64,000 bases of DNA from Lasiosphaeria ovina. Taxonomy: Eukaryota > Ascomycota > Sordariomycetes > Sordariales > Lasiosphaeriaceae. Shown here piece by piece: positions 11,902-23,434 of this stretch. The position numbers were made by a program, and so were the translations under genes. The stretch spans positions 248,001 through 312,000 of the forward strand of contig JAULSN010000001.1 in assembly GCA_033439765.1 (NCBI GenBank). The letters run 5' to 3'. How positions within the stretch are numbered: position 1 is the stretch's first letter; every line of letters starts with the position of its first letter. The notes beneath the pieces are model-generated. The model made no database searches. It was not told the DNA's origin and was given only the letters and a program-made list of their open reading frames with translations.

Positions 11902-14365
11902 AGGCTTGGAGGAAGGCGAGCATTTTTGGGGACTGCCATTTTTGAATATGCAGTGATGAAAACCGTGAATATGTGTGTTTGGTTGGTGAAAGGCCTCGGG
12001 TCAAATACCCGGCCGTTAGGTTCAAGTCCCCCGTGTCCCGAATCAAAACCTCAAGGCCTTGAATTCGACTTCCAAGGGCTGGGAATTTAGGTTCTCATGG
12101 TCAGATAATCGACAGTGTGTTGATTGCTCAGTGGTAGAAGGAGCTGTTCACATTAACAACGCCTTGCCCATTACAGGCCGTGAACATCATTTAGATGACG
12201 ACCGATCTAGCCATTAACTTCCTGAGATCCCTCTCTTAATATTTCTTCAGATGTGATTTCTCAAATCACGGCCATGGGCCAATGTGGTAGATTCTCATCA
12301 GCTCAACGATAAGATATAAGCTTTGGGCTTGCTGCCTACCATTAATCTGATGTGTTACTTCACGTCTCGCCTCTGGCTCAGGGGAAAGGATGACATAATT
12401 AGACTAGGCAGTAATAAAAAATCCCAGTTAATATCATATCGTCGGGCCTACCAATTAATCCGACGTACCGTATAATATGGGGCTTTTATTGGAGCTGGAG
12501 ACCTCGATCCCAAAACAGAGACCAAATGCAAGGGCGCTGAAAAAGGAAGGCAGGATTGTAACATGTTTCGTGTGAGTGAGACGCCACGGCATTTGGCGCG
12601 CGCCAGACGACTTGAATAGGCAGGTACGTCTCACCAAGGCCAGGCACCGCTCACCTTCGACTACGGAACTAGTTACCAGGGGGCATTAACCATCCACATA
12701 AGAAACCCCTCCTTTCAGGACTTGTTTCGGCAATTAGCACCATCCAGCACTCGATGCGGGTGTCGCGTTGTACACACCTTCAAGTGACGTTGGCATAGAG
12801 TGTTCCGTCCATGCGGGCGGAGCCTGGGAGCCCCTAGTGAGGTCGGATGCCACTGCAGGGCGGGGTCGGCGCGGCGCGTGGCGCTGTGAGACAGACATGG
12901 GAGGCGGGGACTTCTATGCATGAGTTCATCCCAGGGTTGGATTCCATATTCTCCGATTCTCCTACATTCCCATTTTCCCTTCCAATTGCAAGGACTGCTT
13001 TTGAACAAAAGTGTCTAATCGAGTGTTTTACCTTCACGTTCTGCATCGAGTCTGCCTTGTGAATCCGCGCATATTTGTGGGGTCCTGAGAAGCGGTTGCA
13101 CAAATTGCTTGCACAAGTCTGCCGAGGGTTCGATTTGAAACGGGTAGGCGGGTTGATGGGGGGCCCGCCCCAGTGTACATACATGTACTCGTGCCCGCCT
13201 TCCCCGATTGATCCGAGGATGGGCGCAGGGGCCAAGTTTGGGTCGGGTTTGTGTCGCGTAAAGTTCCCCAAAGTTTCAGGGCCGCGCCGCGGCCTGGGCG
13301 CTCAGCGCCCATTGATCGACCAAGAAACGAGATCAGGTTAATTTGATTCCATCTCCCAGTGGGAGCCCGGTTCACAAGAGCGAGCTCGTCCGAATTGATG
13401 GGCGTTAGATTGGAGGTGAAGGCTGCCTCCCTGCTCAATTTGTCGAAGAGCCTTCCATGGCGCAGCAGCGTAGAGGCCCGCTCCTCCAGTTCCAGGCTGG
13501 CGACCCGCGCGACCAGGTCGTCTGACAGCCGCACCTTTTACACGTAAACCCCCGGGCCAAAGCCCATCAAGGGAAGTTCAGTCGCTTATAACACGGTCCA
13601 ATGCCCGTGGCCCCCCGACCCATCAAACATTACTGTGATCGTCCGGTCCCGATTGACAAAGAAAATTCGGCTGATCATCCGATCCTCGCACCAAGCTCCC
13701 ACCAGGCTTGGCGCAAGATGTGCACATCAGACACCGTAAACAGGGGTGTCCACTCTTGATGGCCACGACGACTCGGTGTTAGTGTTTCGGCGCATTTCAG
13801 CGTCTTGGAGCGGAGACTGAGCTAAAACTGGGTTCCGGCAACACAGTGGGGGGACTGCCTTTACACAGGCACTTCCGTCCGCTCTGCGTTGCAGCGCCCG
13901 CCCGGCTCGCACTGGGCTGCATCCACCCATTGAGGTGCAAGACGGTTTATCCTTCTAGGATCGCCTCTGGATCTCCATACACGAACCGGCAGACTGTGTA
14001 TGATCTTGTGCATGATCCCTACCGGTCCTCTGGATCTCTGGGTATCTGCGTCTCTGTGGAACACAAACGCAGCACACACACCCACCCACAGGTTGCCTTA
14101 GGTTGCTGAATACAATACGCACAAGTCTGTCAGTATAAATCCCACGTCTCCCTCACCCCTTGCATCTGCTTTGTTGTTCTCATTCATCATCACACACAAG
14201 CCTTGGCTTCCACGCCCCTTCGAGCTTGTGCATCCAGCTATTCAGGACCCGGTGTCCCTCTGCTTCTCTTCGTTTAGTACATACCCTTTCTTCAAACAGG
14301 GATCAGTCGCAGGTCGACCAGTCCGCGTTACTCCAGCCTTAAGCTAGCCCCTTAAACACACAAAC
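11902..14365. other. Gene-poor stretch
   Basis: I see no convincing gene. A minus-strand frame at 13034-13534 (166 codons, Leu/Glu-rich N-terminus) is the best candidate but matches nothing I know. Two short tRNA-like fragments near 12000 and 12120 do not fold as tRNAs. The last 250 bases are pyrimidine-rich and hold the promoter and leader of the next gene. Confidence 0.45.
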
Positions 14366-15101
14366 ATGGTCCAATTTTCCACCCTTTTAGGGGCCGTTGC
14401 CCGTAAGTGCATACGTGCATCGCTCGTCCCTTCACTGGCTGGGGAGGGACCCGCTAACGCGCTTGGCATCTGATCTAGTCACTATGGCCACCGTCTCAGC
14501 CCACCCCAATATTTTCCCCCGCGACCTCCCCGACACGTCTGGCAATAAAAACATCGGTAACGGCAAGGGGGGACAGTTCATCGGCGGGCAGTGCAACGGC
14601 CAGGCTGACTGTAATCCGTCAGCCTGTTGCGCTAAGTTTCCCTTTGGAGGCACAACCATCGGCCTCTGCTCGGGCACGGGTGCCGACACACAGGCCGGCA
14701 AGCAGGGTTGCGGTTTCGAGGGCGGCACCGCGACACCGGCGAACCCTGCCAAGCCCGATGGCGCCGCCGGCGGCGCCGCTGCTTCCGTGAGTAGCGTTGC
14801 CGCTCCAGGTCCTTCGTCCAACCCCTCCTCTGCCACGCCTCCCGGGTCCCCCAAGCTCGTTGCCGACCCGAACAGCGCAACGCATTTTGGCAAAAAAGAC
14901 GGCCAGCAGTTTATCACCGGCGGCTGCACTTCCGACGCGGACTGCGCCACCAATTGCTGCGCTCTGGTCAGGCCCCAGGACGGCAGCCCAAACTTTGGCA
15001 TCTGCTCCAACATCGGCCCCGGCACCCCGTTCGCCGGCGAGAAGGATGGCTGTGGCTTCCCCGTTGGCGGCGGTGGCGCCAAGGCTCCCGGCACCAAATA
15101 A
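14366..15101 (+). CDS. Secreted cysteine-rich protein with two BAS2-like modules
   Basis: Exon 1 (14366-14402) and exon 2 (14479-15101) join over a 76-bp intron (GTAAGT, GCTAAC, CTAG) to give 219 residues. The splice completes a signal peptide, MVQFSTLLGAVALTMATVSA, with cleavage likely just before HP. Two modules follow, each with six Cys in the order C-x5-C-x3/4-CC-x12/14-C-x13/15-C and each preceded by a Gly-rich GGQFIGGQC or GQQFITGGC start. This pattern resembles the biotrophy-associated secreted protein BAS2 of Magnaporthe, which has a single module. A Pro/Ser/Ala-rich linker of about 55 residues separates the modules. Three disulfides per module are likely. A role at a host or surface interface is inference; no enzymatic motif is seen. 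Confidence 0.85.
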
Positions 15102-17134
15102 ATGCCTGCCTTGCCGACGACAACAGACCCCTTTCGGTTACTATCATTTCTGGCTACGGCTATAGCGACATAATTGCATTCTTTTTTGGGAGGCCTTTTG
15201 CTTTTTTTGCATTTTAATCCCCGAGGACGCCCCGGGTTTCGCTCCTTCAACTTCGGGAGCGTCCGTCCATTTGCTTATTATACACAAGCGCCGCGAACAA
15301 ATATCCACACTCGTTTTCTGGAGAGAGATGGAGACAGCCACATGGCGTGACAACGCCGTAACCTTCGTTCACAAAATTGCACCGCACCAGGCCAGACCTG
15401 CACGGCCCGCCTGCAGTGCTAACGCTCGTTTCTTTCACACATGAACACAGTCGCTACTTTATTACATCTACTGTCATTAATGATCCGGCACCCCCTCCCC
15501 TTTCCCGTTCCTTGGGGGGTCCACACATTCACTACATATTTACACACAGCCACAGTCTTTTCCGCAGCGGCAGCATATATCGTTATTTTATCGACCAGCA
15601 GCACGCAATGCATCCACACAAACGGGAATGGGAGCAATCCCTAGCAGCATACACACACATACATAATTATCGTATCGGCATTTTGGCAGGGGAAAAACAC
15701 ATGGGCTTGGATTTGCATTGCATTGCGTTGCATCGGATCGATTATCATATTATCGCATTGCATCGGAGTTTGCCATTGGGTTCGGCATTGGATTTGGAGT
15801 TGGGGTTTTTTTAGTCCTAAGAGCGGAGAGAGAGAGAGAGAGAGAGGAAGACGAAGAGAGAGTGAGAGCATTTTCGGCCGAGTGGAAAGGCGGGAAGGTC
15901 GAACGGGAATGCTTGCGATTGAGAGGGCGCGGTCGAGTTCAAGAGGTGCGAGAGAGGGCGAGAGAGTGAGAGCACTTTCGACTGAGCGACAAAGGTGGAA
16001 GGTCGAACTGGAGTGCTTGCGGTTCAGCGGAGAGACGATTGGAGAGTGAGAGCATATTCGGCCCGAGAGAAAAAGCCGGCGGCCGAACGGGAGTGCTTGC
16101 GGTTCAGTGGAGAGAGGAGTGGAAAAGGGAGACGGTCGAACGGGAGTGCTTGCGGATGAGCAGAGAGAGTAGTTAGTGTGTGGAGAGTGGGAGTTGAAGA
16201 GGTTGAGAGTTGTGGTTGGGTATTACATTGTATGAGTGACGACGGGATGACTGATGGCTGGACGAGTGTACGAGTGGACGGGCGGCTTGTGGAGTGTGTA
16301 AGAGTGAGGGCGAGAGGGTGTGTGTCTAGGTGAAGGCCGAGCGAGCAGAGGGTAGGAGAGTGGGAGAGTAGTTGAGTAGAGAAAGTTGACGGGAGAGTCG
16401 GGTGTATGGCAGTGGCATAGTGGCAGTATAGACAAAGAGGAAAAGAAGAGAGTGTACGAGCGAGTCTGAGTTAGTGCTATTTGTTGACCTCGTGAGTGGA
16501 AGAGAGCGAGTTGGAGAGGTGAAGGAGTGGGCGTTAGGCTGTTGAGAACTTGGCTCTTGGGTAAACTCTTGGGAGAGGATGGGATGAAGTTGGAGTATAC
16601 GATACCGGTTGGAGAGGGCTGGCGAGGGCTGATAAGAGAGAGCAGTTTGGGATAGACCACAGCGGATGGATAAGTTATTTGGAGGGGAGATGGTGATGGT
16701 TTTGGCGGCTATTGAGATGTGGCGAGAACGAGGCCTTGGGAACAATGTCGTTGTTTTTAGCGGGCGAGGGAGACGGTGACTGGATGGCTAGTATGGAGAG
16801 AGAGGCGAATGAAGATCTCAACTGCTGCCAGGAGCTACTAAGAAACACGAGATGCAATACAATTTCCGAGCAATTTTATCATCTTCTTATAATGTGACTT
16901 GATGCCCTTGGTGTGAATTTTTTGAAGTGTGTTTCTCCCGTGGGGCGCTGGAGCTGACAGACTCAGCAACTACAAATCATTCCAACTCACTTCACAGAAC
17001 CACCCTGACCGTTCGTTATTAATATTACCACGACTCCACGACAAACTCGACATCTCCCCCATTCCCACAAACAATGCTTCTCAGCTCCCCATATTACGAC
17101 GCCACAGTATCCCACAGCTTAAACTCGCAACCCC
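15102..17134. other. Intergenic stretch, purine-rich with a minisatellite
   Basis: From about 15820 to 16720 the plus strand is strongly purine-rich (GAGAG runs), making long but low-complexity Ser/Pro frames on the minus strand that I do not accept as genes. The part before 15820 has GCATTGCATCGG repeats and no coding signal. Confidence 0.55.
15861..16165. repeat. GA-rich minisatellite, about four copies
   Basis: Copies start near 15861, 15965, 16042 and 16112 and share the order GAGTGAGAGCA, TTTCGG, then GGTCGAACGGGAGTGCTTGC and GGTTCAG-GGAGAG. Spacing is 70-104 bases and copies have diverged by substitutions and small indels. Confidence 0.8.
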
Positions 17135-18133
17135 TCACAGGAACACGGCGGCGGCAACCGCGACGGCGCCCAAGAAGATGTTGTCCTTGACAATGGTAGC
17201 GATGGGCATGCCGCCGGCGGTCGACTCAGACGACGAGGTAGACGAGGCAGCCGACGTGGTCCGGGTGGTGCGCGTCGACGTGCGTGAGTTCTCGGTGGTC
17301 GTGCTTACCGCCGCGGGGTCCGTGGTGCTGACGCTGACGAGCTGGCGTGTCGTCAGCGACGTCACCGTCGTCGAGCTGTTGCTAACCACCACTACCTCGG
17401 TCGTCGAGCTGTTTAGCGTCTGCACCGGGACGGGCACGAGGCCCGGCGCGAGATCCGACGGCGCGATGGTCGTCACGATCGTCGCGCCGCCAATCGTGTA
17501 TGTTGCTGCTACGGGGCCCGTGGGTGCGCTGGCGGGCGGAGTAAGGGGTGCGCTGCTGGGTGCGCTGAGCGGCGTGCTCAGGGTCGGTGGCGGGGAGAGT
17601 AGCACGCCGGCGCCGGGTCCGCCTAGCGCTGAGATGGCGGGCGGGACCGTGATGGATGAGGCCGAGTCGGGGCCTGCTGCTGCGGCTGCTGCTGGAGGCG
17701 GGGACGGCGCAGCGTCATGTTAGCGCTTGTTTCGGTGGTTGTATATAGATCTGGGGGGAGGGAGTTGAGGGTTTAGCGTACCGCTGGTGCAGTACGTCAG
17801 CCCGTAGTTGACGACAGCGCCGACGTCTGCACTTGGGCAGGCCTGGCGGGCGCAGTCGCGGATGCCGTAGCCAAAGTTGGACTTGTTGCAGAGGCAGGCG
17901 GCGTCGGGAGCGCCGTTCACGGTCGGACAGCCCAGTTCGGGCCCCTGCGAGAGCATGTTGTTGACGCAGATTTGCTATGCAAATGATGGGGGATTAGCCC
18001 ACGGCCATCATAGGCATGAGTGGGTGGGAGCAGAGTTAGAGTGGTAAAAACCTACACCGCAGGGAGGGAGGCCGCCGGTCGTCTGGGCCACGGCAGCCCA
18101 GGCGGAGGCGACAACGACGGCAATTGGCTTCAT
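17135..18133 (-). CDS. CFEM-domain GPI-anchored surface protein
   Basis: Three exons (18133-18056, 17974-17782, 17691-17135) give 275 residues with consistent phases (GTAGGT/CATAG and GTACGC/CTCCAG introns). A signal peptide (MKPIAVVVASAWAAVAQ) is followed by a CFEM domain with all eight Cys: PPCGQICVNNM, GC, AACLCNKSNFGYGIRDC, AC and LTYC. A long Ala/Pro/Ser/Thr-rich stalk follows, suited to O-glycosylation, and the chain ends in a hydrophobic tail (FLGAVAVAAAVFL) typical of GPI addition. CFEM proteins sit in the fungal wall or membrane and bind haem or act in surface sensing; the exact role here is unknown. The exact exon-3 start is uncertain by multiples of three bases because CAG triplets repeat there. 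Confidence 0.88.
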
Positions 18134-18649
18134 TCTTGCTGGTGGTATGGGAGGCGGTGCTCGGTGGTTCCGTCTAGAGAATATCGTGAATCTGGTCAAA
18201 TTTGTTGGTCGTCTCAGCAGTGATGTGGTGGGATGGTGGCAGATGCGAGTGTAAAGGGAGGGAGCAGCGGATCGAAAAGTTCAACTTCAAAGCTCAAACC
18301 TTGGGCACTCATTGATATCGATTTGCCGGGCCACAGCCGTCTGATGACCCTTGGAGCACGAATGTCAGCCGATTGCCATGTGGTAGGACCCACCACGTTT
18401 CGGGCGTGGACGCACTATGATGGGGTGGCATAAGCTGTGCCGCGACAATAGGAAAGGCTGCGGCAATTGAGTCTTGAATGGTCCAAATGACGTAGGCTGT
18501 CGCTGTGGACAAGGTTTGTAGCCCTTGGATTTCTGCCGATAGGTATCCACTGCGGCGCTGACACATGTATCAAACGGCTGTAATCCATGTGGCTAGTCTG
18601 GACGGGCAAAACAGGCCCAAGATCCCTTGTGTATCTCCTCATGCTTGCA
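18134..18649. other. Intergenic stretch between CFEM and transcription-factor genes
   Basis: It holds the CFEM gene promoter and the region after the transcription-factor stop. A minus-strand frame at 18309-18566 could be a lost C-terminal exon of the transcription factor, but I see no clear family match. Confidence 0.4.
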
Positions 18650-19626
18650 TTAGGTCCGGTCTAGTGTCCTGATACACAACATGTCGTCCATGAACTTTTG
18701 GTACATACGTTCCAAAAGTCCTGTCAAGCCGAGCTTTCCTGGCCCACCGCCAGAATCGACCATGGAAAACACGCCTTTCAAGTGCTTCTGGGCAATAGCG
18801 TGCTCGCCCGCCGTCACCTGGATGAGAAATCATCCCTCGTTAGTTTCAAGAGAAGCCACAGCCCAGTCAGCCATGGGCCCCAGAAGAAAGACATTACCTC
18901 GTCAAGCGCAAGGGCGAGTGCTTTAGCAATAGTAGTGATTTTGACGGGGGCCGCAGTGTTGTTCACTTCTTGCCGTAGTGTCTGAAGGCATGTCTGCTTG
19001 TACTGTAGGGCCAACTGTTCGATGACGATGTTGCCTGGCTGGATCTGCAGAATGTAACGGCATGTGCTCAATAAGATGGCGGCGGTTATGAGCGCGTCGT
19101 CTGTGATTGCGAGACTAGCCCATTCCCGAAGCAGTTGGGTCTCATTGTCTCCTGGATGGTCGAATAGGCCGCAGTGGCCAACGGTGAATGGCACGACTAC
19201 GTGGACATCTGTGGCGCAGCCAAGGTAGTGTTTGTCAACATGGGAGGGCACGGTTCCGGGCCTGGAAGGGGATCTTCTCCCATGCCTCGGTAGGAGCAGG
19301 AGTAGGTATTCCTGGGTAGTTGTGGTGGACATACAATGATCAAGTAGGAAATATTCCACCGAAGAGAGCGGTCTCGCCAAGGACGAGAACGGGTCTTTAT
19401 TGCTGCTGAGTACTTGGCTCAGAGGGCTCGAGACAACTTCATCGGATGCAGCGCAGACCTTGGTAACCGGGATACTAACTATCTCTCTTCTGTATTTCTC
19501 TGTTTGCTCGCGCCGTCTCTTGGCGTGTGCTTGGCGAAAGGCATGGGAGTAGGCCAATTTCTTCGACTCGGATGAAGGGGCTTCCGTCGGATTGGAGACG
19601 GCAACAAATTTGAACTGGCGCACCAT
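18650..19626 (-). CDS. Fungal transcription-factor-domain protein without zinc cluster
   Basis: Exon 1 (19626-18898) and exon 2 (18817-18650) join in phase 0 over an 80-bp intron (GTAATG, CTAAC, CCAG), giving 298 residues. The start, KFVAVSNPTEAP, then a basic stretch (RQAHAKRRREQTEKYRRE), is typical of the fungal family often annotated as tachykinin-family or fungal-specific transcription factor domain proteins. The middle (LLREWASLAITDDALITAA, STCRYILQIQPG) and the segment HLKGVFSMVDSGGGPGKLG-LTGLLERM fit that domain. The usual N-terminal Zn2Cys6 cluster is absent, which is normal in this group. Homologues are generally longer, so the C-terminus may be truncated. It is divergent from the reductase gene 476 bp away, which could be its target (inference). 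Confidence 0.65.
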
Positions 19627-20102
19627 ATTACCAGGTATTTAACGTTTAGCAGAAAAGAAATCCAGATGTTACTCGGTGTCAGTGATACTAATGCTACGGA
19701 GCATGTTTAGAGGTCACAAATATCTCCCTGACGCGCGAACCGCATTTGTCAGCTACCACTCTCTGCCAAGATAAAGGATTTCCCGATCAGGAGGCGGCTG
19801 GCATGTTGATCTTGGCCATTTTAAGCTATGATGCGACGCTGGCCCCTGCCAAGACTAAGGATTGCCGGATCGGGATGGGCTACATGGATTTTGGTCATGA
19901 CTGGCAATCATGAACTGCTGGTATTGCTTGAGGCAAGGTGCTAGCGGAGTTGTGTTCGAGCAGAGAGTGGATGTTGAAGGACTCGCCAGACAGTATATTA
20001 GGGCCTAGTTTGAACCTTTGGATTAAGAGCAATATCCCCTCTCACTACTACGCTCCCTTCACGTCCATCGAACTCGCCAAACATTAGTTCTATTATAGCA
20101 CC
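19627..20102. promoter_or_regulatory. Shared divergent promoter region with a direct repeat
   Basis: This 476-bp gap separates the transcription-factor gene (-) from the reductase gene (+). It contains an imperfect direct repeat of about 35 bases (19764-19799 and 19847-19881; TGCCAAGA-TAAGGATT-CC-GATC) and a TATATTAGG motif near 19994. A role in shared regulation is inference. Confidence 0.45.
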
Positions 20103-21217
20103 ATGTCCTCTTTGGCCACGTCTATTCCTGCTGGCTCCTGGATCCTGGTGACCGGTGCTAGCGGTTTCCTTGCATCCCATGTTTGTCTTCAACTTCTGGA
20201 AAGGGGATTCAGGGTTCGAGGCGCCGTTCGTGATCCCACCCAATCCTCGTGGCTCCTGGAAGGCCGCTTCAAGCGCTATGCCGACGTCGGTGCCATCGAG
20301 CTCGTCTCTGTCCCTCCTCTCGGTACTGATGGCGCCTTCGACGAGGCAATTAGAGGCGTCGCTGCCATCATCCACACTGCCTACGTTGCGAACATCGTCC
20401 CGGATCCAAACGACGTCATCACCCCCATGGTGGCTGGCATCCGGTCCATCATGAACGCGGCCATCCGAGAGCCCTCAGTCAAGGAGGTTGTGTTTACCGG
20501 AAGTGCCATTGCTGCCTCGCCGCTCGCTCCTGGAATTGACAATGGCACCATTGGGCGAGACTCGTGGAATGATGCCGCCCTGGAAGCTGCATGGGCGCCA
20601 CCTCCGTATGGCCTGTCCCATGTCATGGCCAACTACCCTGCCAGCAAAGTAGCCGCCGAGAAGGAAGTCTGGGATTTTGTCGGGAGACACGACCTGCACT
20701 TCAATGTCAATGTCGTGTCTCCTGCTGGCCTGACCGGAGAGCCCCTCAACAAGAAACACATTGAAGGGCTGGCCAATTGGGTCGTACACGCCTACAGAGG
20801 CAACAAAGCGGTAATGGACTCACTGCAAGCCTGTAAGATCTGCTCCTCACGCCCACTCTCAAGCTTCAACCAAGCCGTGACCTGACTCTTTCAATCACAG
20901 CCTTCTACGGCGACGTAAAGGACGTGGCGTTGATCCACGTAGCAGCCGCCCTGGACCCCGAGGTCAAGAACGCACGCCTCCAATCATGGGGGCATAGCTC
21001 TCACTGGAACGAGATACTCGCTATTCTGCGCAGGCTTCGGCCGCAGAAAGAGTTTGTTGATGACTACCCCGATGCGCATCATCTAAAGCTATCGGTCGAT
21101 CAAGCAGAATCTGTCGCGCTTCTGAACAAGTGGTCAACCAAACGAGCCAAGAATGGATGGACGTCATTGGAAAACAGCATAGCTGAAAACATCACAAATC
21201 CGTACCTTGAGGACTGA
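20103..21217 (+). CDS. NAD(P)-dependent epimerase/reductase (DFR/GRE2-like)
   Basis: Two exons (20103-20832, 20901-21217) with a GTAAGA/CACAG intron give 348 residues. The N-terminus has the Rossmann dinucleotide motif in ILVTGASGFLASHV, a downstream Arg (RGAVRDPTQ) suited to NADPH, and the extended-SDR catalytic pair in YPASKVAAEK. These are features of aldehyde/ketone reductases related to yeast Gre2 and plant dihydroflavonol reductase: cytosolic enzymes that reduce carbonyls with NADPH. VAAALDPEVKNARL and the C-terminal helices match the substrate lobe. The likely substrate is unknown. It shares a promoter region with a putative regulator; I see no other pathway enzyme beside it. Confidence 0.88.
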
Positions 21218-21545
21218 GAAGACGAAAACGTTCAGGGGTACTCGTTTTGTCCGCCTTCCTTGCAGTAGTCGTCATTTAGCTTCCGGGGTGGAATATGAGC
21301 AGTATCGTCCAGCCCTTGCCCGTTCAAACATTGTGATGATATCATAGTCAAGGCTCGAGAGAAACACTTCGCTCTCGTGGTCGCTTCGGAAAGTCTTGGG
21401 AGTTTTGATGATAACTTGGCTGCCCATCCGGGAAACATCAATGTTCGGTACGTATGATCAAGCAAGATCATTCAGCGAAAGGGCAGTACATTAGGTAGAT
21501 ACTACACGCGCAGACCCACAGAACCGCAGCACAAAGACCGAACTC
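21218..21545. other. Short intergenic stretch between convergent genes
   Basis: It lies between the reductase stop and the chitosanase stop. I see no coding signal. Confidence 0.5.
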
Positions 21546-22533
21546 TCAAAGCGCCACAAAACCCGCCGCCAGCACCACAACAAAAACCACGCCCCAACCC
21601 ACCACAGCCCGGCCCGCAGCCACCGAGTCCCGGGCAATGCGAGCGACAAGCGAGTCGCCCAACGCGTCAATGCTCTGCTCAAACGCGTGGAAATCAGGCG
21701 CGCCCCAGTCGGCGCCAGCAGCACCAGGCACGGCTTCGGGGCCGGCAAACGCCAAGTACAGCACATCATCCGCGCTGTGGCCGTCGGCGCCGGACATTCC
21801 GTTGCCGTAGCAGGCCGTAGCAAGAGCCAGGGACGCCTCGCCGACCATCGCGTACCCGCCGTTGTCGCCATTCGTGTCGCCCCACACGCCGTACACGAGA
21901 TCCTCGCCGTCGCGGCATACGACGGCCATGACGCTGAGCGGGTGCACGCCGTACGCGGTGGGGTCGAAGGTTGGCCAGTTGGGCTTGGCGCCCTGGTTGC
22001 CAAAGACGACGTAGGGGTGCACATAGGGGTCGAGGTCCGTGACGCCGGCGACGCCGTAGCCGGCCAGCGTGTCCTGGAAGGCCGTCACGTTCTGCAGGTC
22101 GGGGCTCTCGCGCACGCTGCACCGCCCGTCGTCGGCCGAGCCGCCCGCCACGCCGTCGCAGTCGACATCCATGTCCGCCAGCGCGCCCTGCCGGCCCTGT
22201 ATGTACATCAAGGAGTACTCGGCGAGGTGATCGCCGCAGTACGCGAAGACTGTTCGGGTGTAAGAGACAGGGTGCAGATGTGCTTAGGTAGGTGCCCGGG
22301 AAAAACTCACTGTTGCTCCCCGTCCGCTCATCCCAGAAGCCCGTAGCTAGCACGCTGTGACACGACCCGACGGCGCGCAGCTGCCTATAGAACTGTTTGA
22401 GGTTGTCCGGAACCTCCTTGGCGAGGGCGCCACAACTGCCAGCCTCATGCAACCAGGGGCCGAGGGGGAGACCCAGCCACAGGACCAGTAGGGGTAGCCA
22501 AAACATGGCCACGGCAGTTGACAGACGGAGCAT
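21546..22533 (-). CDS. GH75 fungal chitosanase, probably membrane- or GPI-anchored
   Basis: Exon 1 (22533-22311) and exon 2 (22249-21546) join over a 61-bp intron (GTGAGT, AACAG), giving 308 residues. An N-terminal hydrophobic segment (MFWLPLLVLWLGLPLGPWL) is followed by the GH75 hallmarks YCGDHLAEYSLMYIQG, DVDCDG, HPYVVFGN, PLSVMAVVC and YGVWGDTNGD with the nearby MVGEAS. The Asp and Glu of these last motifs are the catalytic pair in this family, which hydrolyses chitosan. The C-terminus ends in a hydrophobic run (VVGWGVVFVVVLAAGFVAL), unusual for a freely secreted chitosanase and consistent with a GPI signal or a membrane tail. A role in wall remodelling or nutrition is inferred. Confidence 0.9.
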
Positions 22534-23392
22534 GGTTCGACTAGCGGGTGTGCTGGGTGGGTTTTTGGTTTTTCGGGGGGCACTTTTGTGAGGAGGTTTT
22601 TGCTCCTCGAAAATGTGGACTGATGTCACGGTATCCGGAGCTACCAAGCTTTCCCGCCGAAGATCGAGGTGAGGTGGCGAGAGAAGTAGATGAAGAAGTA
22701 TACAGACGACGATGAGGTGGTGGCTGGTGTCTAGGTACAGTAGGCTGGCAGTAGGGTTACACACAACATGGTGGAAGAAACAACAGCCAGAACGTGGTGA
22801 CAGATTCGATGAGGAGAGGTCTTGCAAAGGGGTGTTGGCTGGTGCAAGGTTGCAGGGTGGAGCCTCGAGGCGAGGGTGCCGTGAAAATAATTTCTTGGTT
22901 CACTGAAAGTCTGAGTTTCACGTGGAGCCAATAGGAGGCAACTGACTCTTTTGATATGCCTTGATCCGATTTCCATTGCTCCCAAGTGCCAACAAAGATC
23001 CGTCCACACCTGCCAAATCCCCCACGAGAAAACTCGATTTCCTTCAACGCGCGACATCGCTGCGGAAAAGAAACAAAGCAACGTCCAAAAGCCCCTTGAT
23101 ATGCCCGAATCGCGATGTTGAAAGGTGCGATTCTGAGTCCGATCCACATTTTACAAAGTAAATTCTCGGAACTGTTGCTAACTGGCCTAAGGTTGCCGAG
23201 TTCAAAACGTGGCTTGCGGATCTGGAAGAGCCCCCTTTGCTGACAAAATGCCATAGTTGGATAGGTAATAAGATGGAGGACATGGCCAAGCTTGGTGCTG
23301 ACAAGGACGAGATGATGCCGCATCACCAGTCGGTCTGGATGACAACGGTGACAGCCAAAACGGACATTGTCGAAGCCGAGGACAAATACCCG
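22534..23392. other. Intergenic stretch
   Basis: It includes the chitosanase promoter. A minus-strand frame at 22757-23326 (189 codons) lacks family resemblance and codon bias, so I leave it out. Confidence 0.4.
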
Positions 23393-23434
23393 GCCTAAGA
23401 CGAGCTCACCATGGCCTAAGACGAGCTCACCATG
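23393..23434. repeat. 21-bp tandem duplication over a stop codon
   Basis: The unit GCCTAAGACGAGCTCACCATG is repeated perfectly. On the minus strand it encodes the last codons plus the stop of the adjoining secreted orphan, so the tail and its stop are present twice; the second lies after the first stop and is untranslated. Confidence 0.9.

Noticed and set aside
11985..12180. GGTTCAAGTCCC and GCTCAGTGGTAG motifs suggesting tRNAs
   Set aside because: Stems flanking these motifs do not pair; motifs are isolated.
13034..13534. Minus-strand frame of 166 codons
   Set aside because: No family resemblance, no splice support and a low-complexity C-terminal half; not enough to call a gene.
16223..16745. 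Minus-strand frames rich in Ser and Pro (over 140 codons)
   Set aside because: They are products of the purine-rich strand composition, with no intron, start or domain support.
22757..23326. Minus-strand frame of 189 codons upstream of the chitosanase
   Set aside because: No coding bias or recognisable motif and overlapping frames of similar length; treated as chance.
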